The notes beneath the pieces were generated by a model. That model worked only from the letters and a program-made list of their open reading frames with translations. It did no database searches and had not been told where the DNA came from. Below are positions 26,594-33,547 of a stretch of 64,000 nt of DNA, piece after piece. A program made the translations under genes and the position numbers. The stretch's first letter is position 1; each line of letters opens with the position of its first letter. Source of the DNA: Promicromonospora thailandica (lineage in GTDB: Bacteria; Actinomycetota; Actinomycetes; Actinomycetales; Cellulomonadaceae); the NCBI RefSeq assembly GCF_024171955.1, contig NZ_JAMTCS010000004.1, positions 248,001-312,000 on the forward strand. Direction: 5' to 3'.

Positions 26594-27502
26594 GTGACCG
26601 TACTCACCGACCGCACCCAGGACTGGGCGGACGACCAGGCAGACCGTCCCAGCTACCGCGGCAGGCACCGCGCCGAGGGCCCCGCCCTCACCCCCTTCAC
26701 CGCACTCACCCAGACCGCCGCAGAGAACGCCGCCCGCACGGGCGCCATCGCTGTCGTCACGTCCGGCATGCTGGCCTCGGTCTTCACCCAGACCGCCCAC
26801 ACGGCCCCCGCCGAGACGCACACCCAGGCCACGCTGGCGAACGCCACGCCGGTCAGCAACACCGTGGACGCCACGGTCCGCGCCGGTTTCGCCGACAACC
26901 TGGTCACCAAGGTCAAGGTCACGCAGAAGGCCGAGTTCTGGGCCGAGAGCGGGCGGGTGTCCGTGACCCCGTACGCCGAGACCGAGGAGGGCATCGCCGA
27001 GGCCAGGGCGAAGGCGGAGGCCGAGGCGCGTGCCAAGGCCGAGGCCGAGGCCCGCGCGAAGGCCGAGGCGGAGGCCAGGGCAGCGGCGGAGGCGGCAGCG
27101 GCCGCCGAGGCCGCCGCGAAGGCCGAGGCGGAGGCCGCGGCCGCCGCCTCCGAGAGCTCCGCCGACCTGGGCCAGCAGGCCGTCAACCTGGCGCTCGAGT
27201 ACGTGGGCGTGCCCTACGTGTGGGGCGGAGCCTCCCCCAGCGGCTTCGACTGCTCCGGGCTCATCCAGTACGTCTACGCCCAGCTCGGGGTCAGCCTCCC
27301 GCACAGCTCGAGCGCGATGTCGACCGTGGGCTACCAGGTCTCGGCCGCCGAGGCCCGCCCGGGCGACATCGTCTGGACGTCCGGGCACGTCTCCCTCTAC
27401 GCGGGCGACGGCATGGTCGTCGAGGCCCAGCAGGAGGGCGTGCCCGTGCACTACACCGAGATGTGGCAGAACAACCCCGTCTACATCCGCGTGACCGGCT
27501 GA
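26594..27502 (+). CDS. NlpC/P60 family peptidoglycan endopeptidase
   Basis: 302 residues. A 45-residue charged start (DRTQDWADDQADRPSYRGRH...) precedes a hydrophobic secretion segment (GAIAVVTSGMLASVF, about 50-64) with AHTAPA as a plausible cleavage zone. Residues 135-185 are an alanine/glutamate/lysine coiled coil made of repeats like AEARAKAE. The C-terminal 110 residues are an NlpC/P60 domain: FDCSGLIQYVY supplies the catalytic cysteine and SGHVSLYAGDG the histidine. Such enzymes cut gamma-D-Glu to diamino-acid bonds in stem peptides. The GTG start follows GAGGAG and lies directly behind the c-di-AMP riboswitch, tying wall cleavage to osmotic or wall state. Confidence 0.92.
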   Translation: MTVLTDRTQDWADDQADRPSYRGRHRAEGPALTPFTALTQTAAENAARTGAIAVVTSGMLASVFTQTAHTAPAETHTQATLANATPVSNTVDATVRAGFADNLVTKVKVTQKAEFWAESGRVSVTPYAETEEGIAEARAKAEAEARAKAEAEARAKAEAEARAAAEAAAAAEAAAKAEAEAAAAASESSADLGQQAVNLALEYVGVPYVWGGASPSGFDCSGLIQYVYAQLGVSLPHSSSAMSTVGYQVSAAEARPGDIVWTSGHVSLYAGDGMVVEAQQEGVPVHYTEMWQNNPVYIRVTG

Positions 27503-27518
27503 CCCCGCGGCCGTCGCC

Positions 27519-27554
27519 GACGCCCGCCCGGACCACGGCGTCCGGGCGGGCGTC
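27519..27554. terminator. Hairpin after the NlpC/P60 gene
   Basis: A perfect 15-bp stem (27519-27533 with 27540-27554) with a 6-nt loop, 17 nt after the stop codon. There is no clear T tract. It probably ends the NlpC/P60 transcript before the next gene on the same strand. Confidence 0.65.
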
Positions 27555-27592
27555 CGCGCGTCACCCGGGCGGCGTCCGGTAACGTCCCCGGC

Positions 27593-28567
27593 GTGAAGAT
27601 CCTCGTACCGGACGTCCCGTTCGACCTCGACTTCCCGTCCCGGCTGCCCGACGGCGGAGCCTCCTTCGGCCCCGGCGGCACCGACACCGTGGTCGCCTAC
27701 GCGATGAACGAGCCCGTCCCCGAGGAGCACACCGACGCCGACGTGCTGGTCACGTGGTCCAGCCCGCCGAAGGTCGTGGCCGACGCCGCCCGCCGGCTCA
27801 CCCGGCTGCGCTGGGTCCAGACGCTGTCCGCCGGGCCGGACGTGGCGCTCAAGGCCGGGTTCGGCCCGGACGTCGTCATCTGCTCCGGGCAGTCGCTGCA
27901 CGACGACACCGTGGCCGAGCACGCCCTGGCCCTGATCCTGGCCACCGTGCGCCGCATCGACGTCTCGCTGGCCGCCCAGCGGGAGCACCGGTGGGCCAAG
28001 GAGATCACGTTCGCCCAGGCCGAGCCGGCCACCGAGCAGGAGTACACGCTCGACGGCGCGCGGGTGACCGTCTGGGGCTTCGGCTCGATCGCGCTGCGGC
28101 TCGCCCCGCTGCTGACCGCGCTCGGCGCCCAGGTCACGGGCGTCGCCTCGCGCGCCGGCGAGCGGGCCGGGTACCCCGTGGTCGGCGCGGACGAGCTGGA
28201 GGCGCAGCTGGCGCGGACCGACCTGCTGGTCTCGCTGCTGCCCGCGCTGCCCGCCACGAGGCACATCCTCGACGCCCGCCTGCTGGCCCTGCTGCCGCCG
28301 GCCGCGCGGTTCGTGAACGTGGGCCGGGGGGCCACCGTCGACGAGGCCGCGCTGGAGGACGCGCTGCGCTCCGGCCGGCTGGGCGGCGCGGCGCTGGACG
28401 TCATGGAGACCGAGCCGCTCCCCGAGGACTCACCGCTCTGGGACGTGCCGAACCTGATCCTCACGCCGCACGTGGCGGGCGGGCGGCCACGGCGCGCGGC
28501 CGCGTTCCTGGCCGACCAGCTGACCCGCTGGCGTGCGGGCGAGACCCCGCGCAACCTCGCGCGGTAG
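27593..28567 (+). CDS. D-2-hydroxyacid dehydrogenase family protein
   Basis: 324 residues with the two-domain fold of D-isomer-specific 2-hydroxyacid dehydrogenases, which interconvert 2-keto acids and D-hydroxy acids with NAD(P)H. The cofactor-binding turn is VWGFGSIALRLAPLL near residue 162. RFVNVGRGATVDEAAL and GAALDVMETEPLPEDSPLW are the conserved later blocks, and ILTPHVAGG supplies the catalytic histidine. The GTG start lies close to the hairpin after the NlpC gene. The TAG stop falls in a 22-bp tandem duplication that also reaches the convergent mutM stop. The substrate is not evident. Confidence 0.9.
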   Translation: MKILVPDVPFDLDFPSRLPDGGASFGPGGTDTVVAYAMNEPVPEEHTDADVLVTWSSPPKVVADAARRLTRLRWVQTLSAGPDVALKAGFGPDVVICSGQSLHDDTVAEHALALILATVRRIDVSLAAQREHRWAKEITFAQAEPATEQEYTLDGARVTVWGFGSIALRLAPLLTALGAQVTGVASRAGERAGYPVVGADELEAQLARTDLLVSLLPALPATRHILDARLLALLPPAARFVNVGRGATVDEAALEDALRSGRLGGAALDVMETEPLPEDSPLWDVPNLILTPHVAGGRPRRAAAFLADQLTRWRAGETPRNLAR

Positions 28568-28604
28568 CGCATCGAGCTCAGCGCGGTAGCGCATCGAGCT
28601 CAGC
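28561..28604. repeat. 22-bp perfect tandem duplication at convergent gene ends
   Basis: The 22-bp unit starting GCGGTAGCGCATCGAGCTCA is present twice head to tail (28561-28582, 28583-28604). The first copy contains the TAG stop of the dehydrogenase. The second contains the stop of mutM on the opposite strand. Confidence 0.95.
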
Positions 28605-29643
28605 GGGGCAGACCGCGCGGCCGGGGCTGGCAGACCGGGCAGCTGAACGACGACCGGTTCATGAAGGCGTCGCGGCGCACGGGCGTGCCGCAGCGCCGGC
28701 ACTCCTCGTTCTCACGCCCGTAGACCGCGAGCGACCGCTCGAAGTAGCCCGACTGCCCGTTCACGTTGACGTACAGGTCGTCGAAGCTCGTGCCGCCCTG
28801 GGCCAGCGCCTCGCGCATCACCTCGGCGGCCGCGTCCAGCACCCGGCGCACGTCGCCGGCCCGGAGCCGGTCGGTCGCGCGCGCCCAGTGCACCTGGGCA
28901 CGCCACAGCGCCTCGTCGGCGTAGATGTTGCCCACGCCCGACACGACCGTCTGGTCCAGCAGCGCGCGCTTGACCTGCGTGCGCCGCCGGCGCACCCGCC
29001 GCACCAGCGCGTCCAGGTCGAGGTTCGGGTCGAGGAGGTCGCGCGCGATGTGCGCCACCGGCTCGGGCAGCACGGGCAGGTCCGACCCGTACCCGGCGGG
29101 GACGCCGGACGGCGCCGCGGGGTCGCCGTCGGGCACGAGGTCCTGGACGCTGAGGTGCCCGAAGGTGCGCTGGTCCACGAAGTCGAGGTACCGCGCGCCG
29201 GAGGGCGCGCCGGCCAGGTGCAGGCGGACGCGCAGGTGGGGGTGGCGCCAGTCGTCGGCGGGCGTGGCACCGTCCGGGCCGGGTGCGGCGCCGTCCGGGC
29301 CCGCGGCGCCGCCGTCGACGGCGGGCGCACCGCCCTTGGACACGGCGGACGGCGCGGCGCCCCGGACGAGCAGCTGGCCGGACATGCCCAGGTGCGCGAG
29401 CAGCGCGGCCGCGGGGTCGCCGGCGGCGACGTCCGGCGGCGCGAGCGGCAGCCACAGGAACTTGCCCCGGCGCACCGCGGCCGTCAGGCGGCGCCCCACG
29501 AGCTGGCCGCGGAACGAGGCGGGGCCGCCGTCGTGCCGGCGCACGCTGTACTCCCGGAACACCTCGACGTCCCGCACGACGGCGCCGACCACCAGGCGGT
29601 CGAGACCGTCGCGGACGGTCTCGACCTCGGGCAGCTCAGGCAC
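28600..29643 (-). CDS. mutM: Formamidopyrimidine-DNA glycosylase
   Basis: 347 residues. It excises oxidised purines such as 8-oxoguanine and nicks the strand. [14 protein letters not shown] gives the catalytic Pro2/Glu3. [16 protein letters not shown] contains the conserved lysine region. [18 protein letters not shown] is the H2TH signature. The C-terminal zinc finger has CRRCG and CPVCQ. A Gly/Ala/Pro-rich insert around residues 95-130 ([16 protein letters not shown]) makes it longer than the usual 270-290. The ATG overlaps the end of rnc by 8 nt, the usual rnc-mutM coupling. Confidence 0.95.
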   Translation of the reverse strand: MPELPEVETVRDGLDRLVVGAVVRDVEVFREYSVRRHDGGPASFRGQLVGRRLTAAVRRGKFLWLPLAPPDVAAGDPAAALLAHLGMSGQLLVRGAAPSAVSKGGAPAVDGGAAGPDGAAPGPDGATPADDWRHPHLRVRLHLAGAPSGARYLDFVDQRTFGHLSVQDLVPDGDPAAPSGVPAGYGSDLPVLPEPVAHIARDLLDPNLDLDALVRRVRRRRTQVKRALLDQTVVSGVGNIYADEALWRAQVHWARATDRLRAGDVRRVLDAAAEVMREALAQGGTSFDDLYVNVNGQSGYFERSLAVYGRENEECRRCGTPVRRDAFMNRSSFSCPVCQPRPRGLPR

Positions 29644-30373
29644 CGGTGTCGGCGGCGGGCAGCGGGAACTTCTCCAGCAGCGCCCGGTAGGTCTCCTCGG
29701 CGGCGCCCTGCTCGGCGTGCTTCTTCGCGGAGCCCGAGCCGGAGCCGTAGGTGACGCCGTCGATCACGACGGTCGAGTGGAAGACCCGCGCGTGCTCCGG
29801 ACCCTCGAACGTCGCCACGTACTCGGGGGCGCCCAGGCCGCGCTCGGCCGACGCCTCCTGCAGCGACGTCTTCCAGTCGAGCCCGGCGCCCAGCCCGGCC
29901 GCGACGTCGAGCGTCGCGTCCACGAGGCGGTGCACCAGGGCGCGGGAGGTCTCCAGTCCGTGCGACAGGTAGGTGGCGCCGATCAGGGCCTCGACCGTGT
30001 CGGAGAGGATCGAGTCCTTCTCGAAGCCGCGCGTGCGAATCTCGCCCTTGCCGAGCAGCACGTACTTGCCCAGCCCGAGGGTGCGCGCCACGGCGGCCAG
30101 CGCACGCTGCGACACCGTCGCCGCCCGCATGCGCGCCAGGTCGCCCTCCGAGAGGTCCGGGTGGCGCCGGTACAGCGCCTCCGTGACCACGAGCCCCAGC
30201 ACGGTGTCGCCCAGGAACTCCAGGCGCTCGTTCGTGGGGATACCACCGGCCTCGTGTGCGAAGGACCGGTGCGTCAGTGCCAGCACAAGAAGCTCGGGGT
30301 CCAGATGGACCCCGAGCTTCTCGAGCAGCGCGGTAGGTTCCGGCCTCGCCGGCGACGTCCCGCCCTTGGCCAC
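29636..30373 (-). CDS. rnc: Ribonuclease III
   Basis: 245 residues. It cleaves double-stranded RNA, including rRNA precursors. The nuclease domain carries the signature [16 protein letters not shown] near residue 48 and a second acidic cluster [13 protein letters not shown] near 123. The C-terminal double-stranded-RNA-binding domain runs from about 165, with [14 protein letters not shown], and ends in [20 protein letters not shown]. Length and order are normal. It lies one base after rpmF, and its 3' end overlaps mutM, giving the yceD-rpmF-rnc-mutM run typical of actinobacteria. Confidence 0.97.
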   Translation of the reverse strand: MAKGGTSPARPEPTALLEKLGVHLDPELLVLALTHRSFAHEAGGIPTNERLEFLGDTVLGLVVTEALYRRHPDLSEGDLARMRAATVSQRALAAVARTLGLGKYVLLGKGEIRTRGFEKDSILSDTVEALIGATYLSHGLETSRALVHRLVDATLDVAAGLGAGLDWKTSLQEASAERGLGAPEYVATFEGPEHARVFHSTVVIDGVTYGSGSGSAKKHAEQGAAEETYRALLEKFPLPAADTGA

Positions 30374-30374
30374 G

Positions 30375-30569
30375 TCAGCCCGCGTGAACGGTCTTCAGGG
30401 CGTCGCGGTAGGTGCGACCCTTGTAGGTGCCGCACGTCGGGCAGGCCGTGTGCGGCAGCTTGTTGCCCTGGCACTGCGGGCAGGTGGTGAGGGTCGCTGC
30501 GGTGGTCTTCCACTGCGAGCGACGCGCACGGGTGTTGCTGCGCGACATCTTGCGCTTCGGAACAGCCAC
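30375..30569 (-). CDS. rpmF: 50S ribosomal protein L32
   Basis: A 64-residue bL32. AVPKRKMSRSNTRARRSQWK is the standard N-terminal block. The zinc ribbon has CPQC and CPTC pairs, so this is the zinc-containing (C+) form rather than a zinc-independent paralogue. The GTG at 30569 after AGAGAG is the family start; a longer open frame upstream belongs to the end of the yceD message. It is 2 nt downstream of yceD and immediately upstream of rnc. Confidence 0.97.
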   Translation of the reverse strand: MAVPKRKMSRSNTRARRSQWKTTAATLTTCPQCQGNKLPHTACPTCGTYKGRTYRDALKTVHAG

Positions 30570-30571
30570 GG

Positions 30572-31126
30572 CTAGCTCTCTTTCGTCTCGTCCGACACGC
30601 TCGTAGATTCGAGCATGCTCTGCAGCGCCGACCAACGAGGGTCGACTACGTCATGGTGATGACCGGGGTCGTCGGCCAGACGCGCTCCGCACTCGGAGCA
30701 CAGGCCCGGGCAGTCCTCCCGGCACAACGGTTGAAATGGTAGTGCAGTCACGACCGAATCCCGAAGCGGAGGCTCCAGGTCGGCCAGATCGTCCTCCAGG
30801 ACGGACTCCTCGTCCTGGACCTCGTCGTCCCCCGCCTCGGCCGACGCGGCGGCCTTGTCGGGGTAGGCGAACAGCTCCGTGACGTCGACGACGGTCTCGT
30901 AGGAGATCGGGTCGAGGCAGCGGCTGCACTCCCCCTGGACCGTGCCGCGGACCGTCCCGGAGACCAGGACGCCCTCCATCACGGCCTCGAGCCGGAGATC
31001 CAGCTCCAGGTCGGAACCCTCGGGGATGCCGATGACGGCCGTGCCGAGGTCGGCAGGCGCCTGCACGGTCGCGGTGTGCGTCCGTGACGTTCCGGGACGC
31101 CGAGACAGCTCGTGCGTGTCGAGCAC
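30572..31126 (-). CDS. yceD: YceD/DUF177 family protein
   Basis: At least 184 residues of the DUF177 family, encoded directly before rpmF in most bacteria and linked to 23S rRNA maturation. LDTHELSRRPGTSR near the start, LDLRLEAVMEGVLVSGTV, and the cysteine pairs GECSRCLDP and CREDCPGLCSECG are family features; the cysteines suggest a metal site. The GTG at 31126 is the only canonical start but has no ribosome site. Family proteins usually begin a few residues earlier (SPLVLDTHEL), and those residues are encoded upstream. An ATT at 31153 behind GGAG may be the true start, adding 9 residues. Confidence 0.9.
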   Translation of the reverse strand: MLDTHELSRRPGTSRTHTATVQAPADLGTAVIGIPEGSDLELDLRLEAVMEGVLVSGTVRGTVQGECSRCLDPISYETVVDVTELFAYPDKAAASAEAGDDEVQDEESVLEDDLADLEPPLRDSVVTALPFQPLCREDCPGLCSECGARLADDPGHHHDVVDPRWSALQSMLESTSVSDETKES

Positions 31127-31304
31127 GAGCGGCGAGTTCGGTTCGCGGGAAATGGCAGGCTCCGAGGAAGACGGGTGTCCGGGTGGACGAGGAAGGGGGT
31201 GGACCGGCGCTCAACCTCACGCCAGGGACCAAAAGGTAATCCTACGACATCGGCGCGGCCTCGCGCGCGCCCGTACGAGTGACAGCCCTCACGGGCCGCG
31301 GCGG

Positions 31305-31802
31305 CTAGCGGCCGAGCGCCGCCCGCAGCGCGGCGGGCACCCCCGCCGGCACCAGGTCCTCGACGGGGCCGCCGTGCCGCGCGATGTCCTTGACCAGGGA
31401 CGACGCCACGTGGGCGAACCGCTGGTCACCCGGCAGGAAGATCGTCTCGACGCCCGACAGGTGCCGGTTCATCAGCGCCATCGGCTGCTCGGCGTCGAAG
31501 TCGCCCCCGCCACGCAGGCCCTTGACGACGGCGACCGCCCCGATCTCCCGGCAGAAGTCCACGAGCAGGCCGGGTACGACGGCGACCCGCACGCGCTCCA
31601 TGACGGGCTCGTCCCGGGCGAGGTCCCGCACCGCGGCGCGCACGAGCTCCGCGCGCGTCTCCAGGTCGAGCAGCCCGGACTTGCCGGGGTTCTTCGCGAT
31701 GCCGACCACGACGTCGTCGAACAGCGTGGCGGCGCGGCGCACGACGTCGAGGTGGCCGAGGGTGATGGGGTCGAACGACCCGGGGCAGACGACGGTGGTC
31801 AC
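31305..31802 (-). CDS. coaD: Phosphopantetheine adenylyltransferase
   Basis: 165 residues. It transfers AMP to 4'-phosphopantetheine, the penultimate step of coenzyme A synthesis. CPGSFDPITLGHLDVV (residues 6-21) is the nucleotidyltransferase signature. VVKGLRGGGDFDAEQPMALMNR and VETIFLPGDQ are typical, and ASSLVKDIARHGG closes the active site. The GTG overlaps the rsmD stop by 4 nt. The rsmD-coaD pair is widely conserved. Confidence 0.97.
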   Translation of the reverse strand: MTTVVCPGSFDPITLGHLDVVRRAATLFDDVVVGIAKNPGKSGLLDLETRAELVRAAVRDLARDEPVMERVRVAVVPGLLVDFCREIGAVAVVKGLRGGGDFDAEQPMALMNRHLSGVETIFLPGDQRFAHVASSLVKDIARHGGPVEDLVPAGVPAALRAALGR

Positions 31803-32410
31803 GCGCTCACGCTATCCGACGCGGGGTCGGGTTCGGCCGGCTCCGCGTAGTAGACCGCCGTCTCGCCGTAGTCCTTGCGCGCGAACCGCGTCAGGCCCGC
31901 GGGCCAGGCCGGTTCCGGCGTGCGGGTGGACCGCTCGACGACGACGACGGCGCCGTCGGCCAGCACCCCCGGCGCGGCGAGGTGCCCCAGGACCACGGCG
32001 AGCGCCTCCTCACCGAGGTCGTACGGCGGGTCGAGGAACACGAGGTCGAGCGCCGTGCCCTCCGCCGTGCCCCCCGCCGTTCCGCCGAGGCCGGCCGCGA
32101 ACCGCTCGGCGGTGTCGGTGACCACCCGCACGCCGGCCAGCCCGAGGGTCGTGACGTTCCGGCGCGCGACGTCGGTCGCGGGCCGGGCGCTGTCGACGAG
32201 CGTCACGGCCGCGGCGCCGCGGCTGGCTGCCTCCAGGCCGAGGGCACCCGAGCCGGCATAGAGGTCGAGCACCCGGGCGCCGTCGAGCACGTCGAGGTGC
32301 TCCAGGCGGGAGAAGACGGCCTCGCGGACCCGGTCGCTGGTGGGTCGGGTCCCCTTGGCGGGCACCGCGATCGACCGCCCGCCGACCACCCCCGCAACGA
32401 TCCTGCTCAC
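31799..32410 (-). CDS. rsmD: 16S rRNA (guanine-966-N2)-methyltransferase RsmD
   Basis: 203 residues of the RsmD family, which methylates G966 of 16S rRNA with SAM. RIVAGVVGGRSIAVPAKGTRP near the start, TSDRVREAVFSRLEHL, the SAM motif VLDLYAGSGALGLEA near residue 47 and the catalytic FLDPPYD near 130 all match. A short Gly/Thr-rich insert (GLGGTAGGTAEGTALD) is local. GTG start; it couples to coaD by a 4-nt overlap. Confidence 0.95.
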   Translation of the reverse strand: MSRIVAGVVGGRSIAVPAKGTRPTSDRVREAVFSRLEHLDVLDGARVLDLYAGSGALGLEAASRGAAAVTLVDSARPATDVARRNVTTLGLAGVRVVTDTAERFAAGLGGTAGGTAEGTALDLVFLDPPYDLGEEALAVVLGHLAAPGVLADGAVVVVERSTRTPEPAWPAGLTRFARKDYGETAVYYAEPAEPDPASDSVSA

Positions 32411-32430
32411 GCCCCGACCCTAACCCGCCC

Positions 32431-32495
32431 CTGTCGAGTGCTGGACGTTCGCCCTCCCGGCCCGCGAGAAAGGGCGGATGTCCCGCACTCAGCGG
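32431..32495. repeat. 65-bp palindromic intergenic repeat, copy A
   Basis: An imperfect palindrome: a 19-nt arm starting GAGTGCTGG (32436-32454) and an arm ending GCACTC (32472-32490), 16 of 19 positions paired, with a 17-nt loop. It aligns without gaps over 65 bp to 56810-56874 (about three quarters identical). Its right arm overlaps the stop codon of the adjacent membrane protein. Confidence 0.75.
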
Positions 32496-33472
32496 GGGGC
32501 GGGGCGGGTGGCTATGCGGGCCACGACCGGCAGGTGGTCGCTGCCGGTGCGGGGCAGGGCGCGCACGTCGGTGACGGTCAGGCCGCGGGCCAGCACGTGG
32601 TCGATCTGCACCACCGGGAACTGCGCCGGGTAGGTGAGCTCGAAGCCCCGCACGGGCGCGGTGACCTGGTGCGTGAGGGGCGCGATCGCGTCGTCGGCGA
32701 GGACGGCGTTGAGGTCGCCCGCCACGAGCACGTCCCGGTTCTGCTCGCCGGCCACGACGTCCGCGAGGCGGAGGGCGCTGCCGTCCCGCAGCTCGGTCTC
32801 GAAGCCGCCGCTGCCGAAGCGGACCGACGGGAGGTGCGCCACGAAGAGCGCGATCCGCGCGTCGTCCCGCTCGAGCACCACGCGCAGGCAGCGGTCCCAG
32901 GTGGCCTCGACGCCCACGGGGCGGAGGTCGACGTCGGACGCGTCGCGCAGCGGATAGCGCGACCAGACGCCGACCGTGCCCTGGGTCTCGTGGTGCGGCA
33001 GCTGCTCGGCGAACGCCTCGGTGTACCGCCCGGCGGTCTCCTGGGTGACCTCGGTGAGGGTCACGACGTCGGGGTGGGCGGCGAGCAGCACGTCGGCCGT
33101 GCCGGCCACGTCGGTGTTGGTGTCGCTCGCGTTGTGCTGGACCACGGTCAGGTCGCCGGGCGCCGGGTCGGCCGGGCGCAGCTGCGGCAGGAACACCCAG
33201 ATCCAGGCGGCGAGCGGCAGCAGCACGGCGAGGACCGCGAGCGCCGAGCGCCGCAGCAGGGCGGCGAGGATGCCGAGCGGCACGGCGAGCCCGAGCCAGG
33301 GCAGGAACGTCTGGACGAGGCTGCCAAGGTTTCCCCAGCGGTTCGGCACGTACTCGTGCGCCACAAGGAGAACGGCGACCAGCACCGATCCCAGGGCCAG
33401 CAGCCTGCCGCGCTGCCACGCGGTCTTGCCGGGCCTGCTGCTGTGGATCGCATGCCTCGCGTCGACCGTCAT
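32489..33472 (-). CDS. Endonuclease/exonuclease/phosphatase-fold protein with N-terminal membrane helices
   Basis: 327 residues. After a short cytoplasmic start, three hydrophobic segments cover about residues 22-95 (LLALGSVLVAVLLVAHEYV onward, ending AAWIWVFLPQL). The rest is an EEP (DNase I-like) domain outside the membrane: LTVVQHNASDTN at the start, TLTEVTQE with the metal glutamate, VLVAGDLNAV with the D-x-N pair, and IDHVL plus GSDHLPVVARI as the C-terminal metal/histidine motifs. Members cleave phosphodiesters in nucleic acids, lipids or sugar phosphates. Membrane-anchored forms are common in actinobacteria and mostly uncharacterised. It lies downstream of recG. Confidence 0.88.
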   Translation of the reverse strand: MTVDARHAIHSSRPGKTAWQRGRLLALGSVLVAVLLVAHEYVPNRWGNLGSLVQTFLPWLGLAVPLGILAALLRRSALAVLAVLLPLAAWIWVFLPQLRPADPAPGDLTVVQHNASDTNTDVAGTADVLLAAHPDVVTLTEVTQETAGRYTEAFAEQLPHHETQGTVGVWSRYPLRDASDVDLRPVGVEATWDRCLRVVLERDDARIALFVAHLPSVRFGSGGFETELRDGSALRLADVVAGEQNRDVLVAGDLNAVLADDAIAPLTHQVTAPVRGFELTYPAQFPVVQIDHVLARGLTVTDVRALPRTGSDHLPVVARIATRPAPR

Positions 33473-33547
33473 CGGCGGGGACTCTATCGGTTGCCCGTGC
33501 CGGACGTAAGGAGCGGGTCATCCCTTTCACCCGGTCCTCACGTGTGG

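Noticed and set aside
27000-27145. Possible non-coding repeat or recombination site
   Set aside because: The repetition is explained by the AEARAKAE-type coiled-coil codons in the NlpC/P60 gene.
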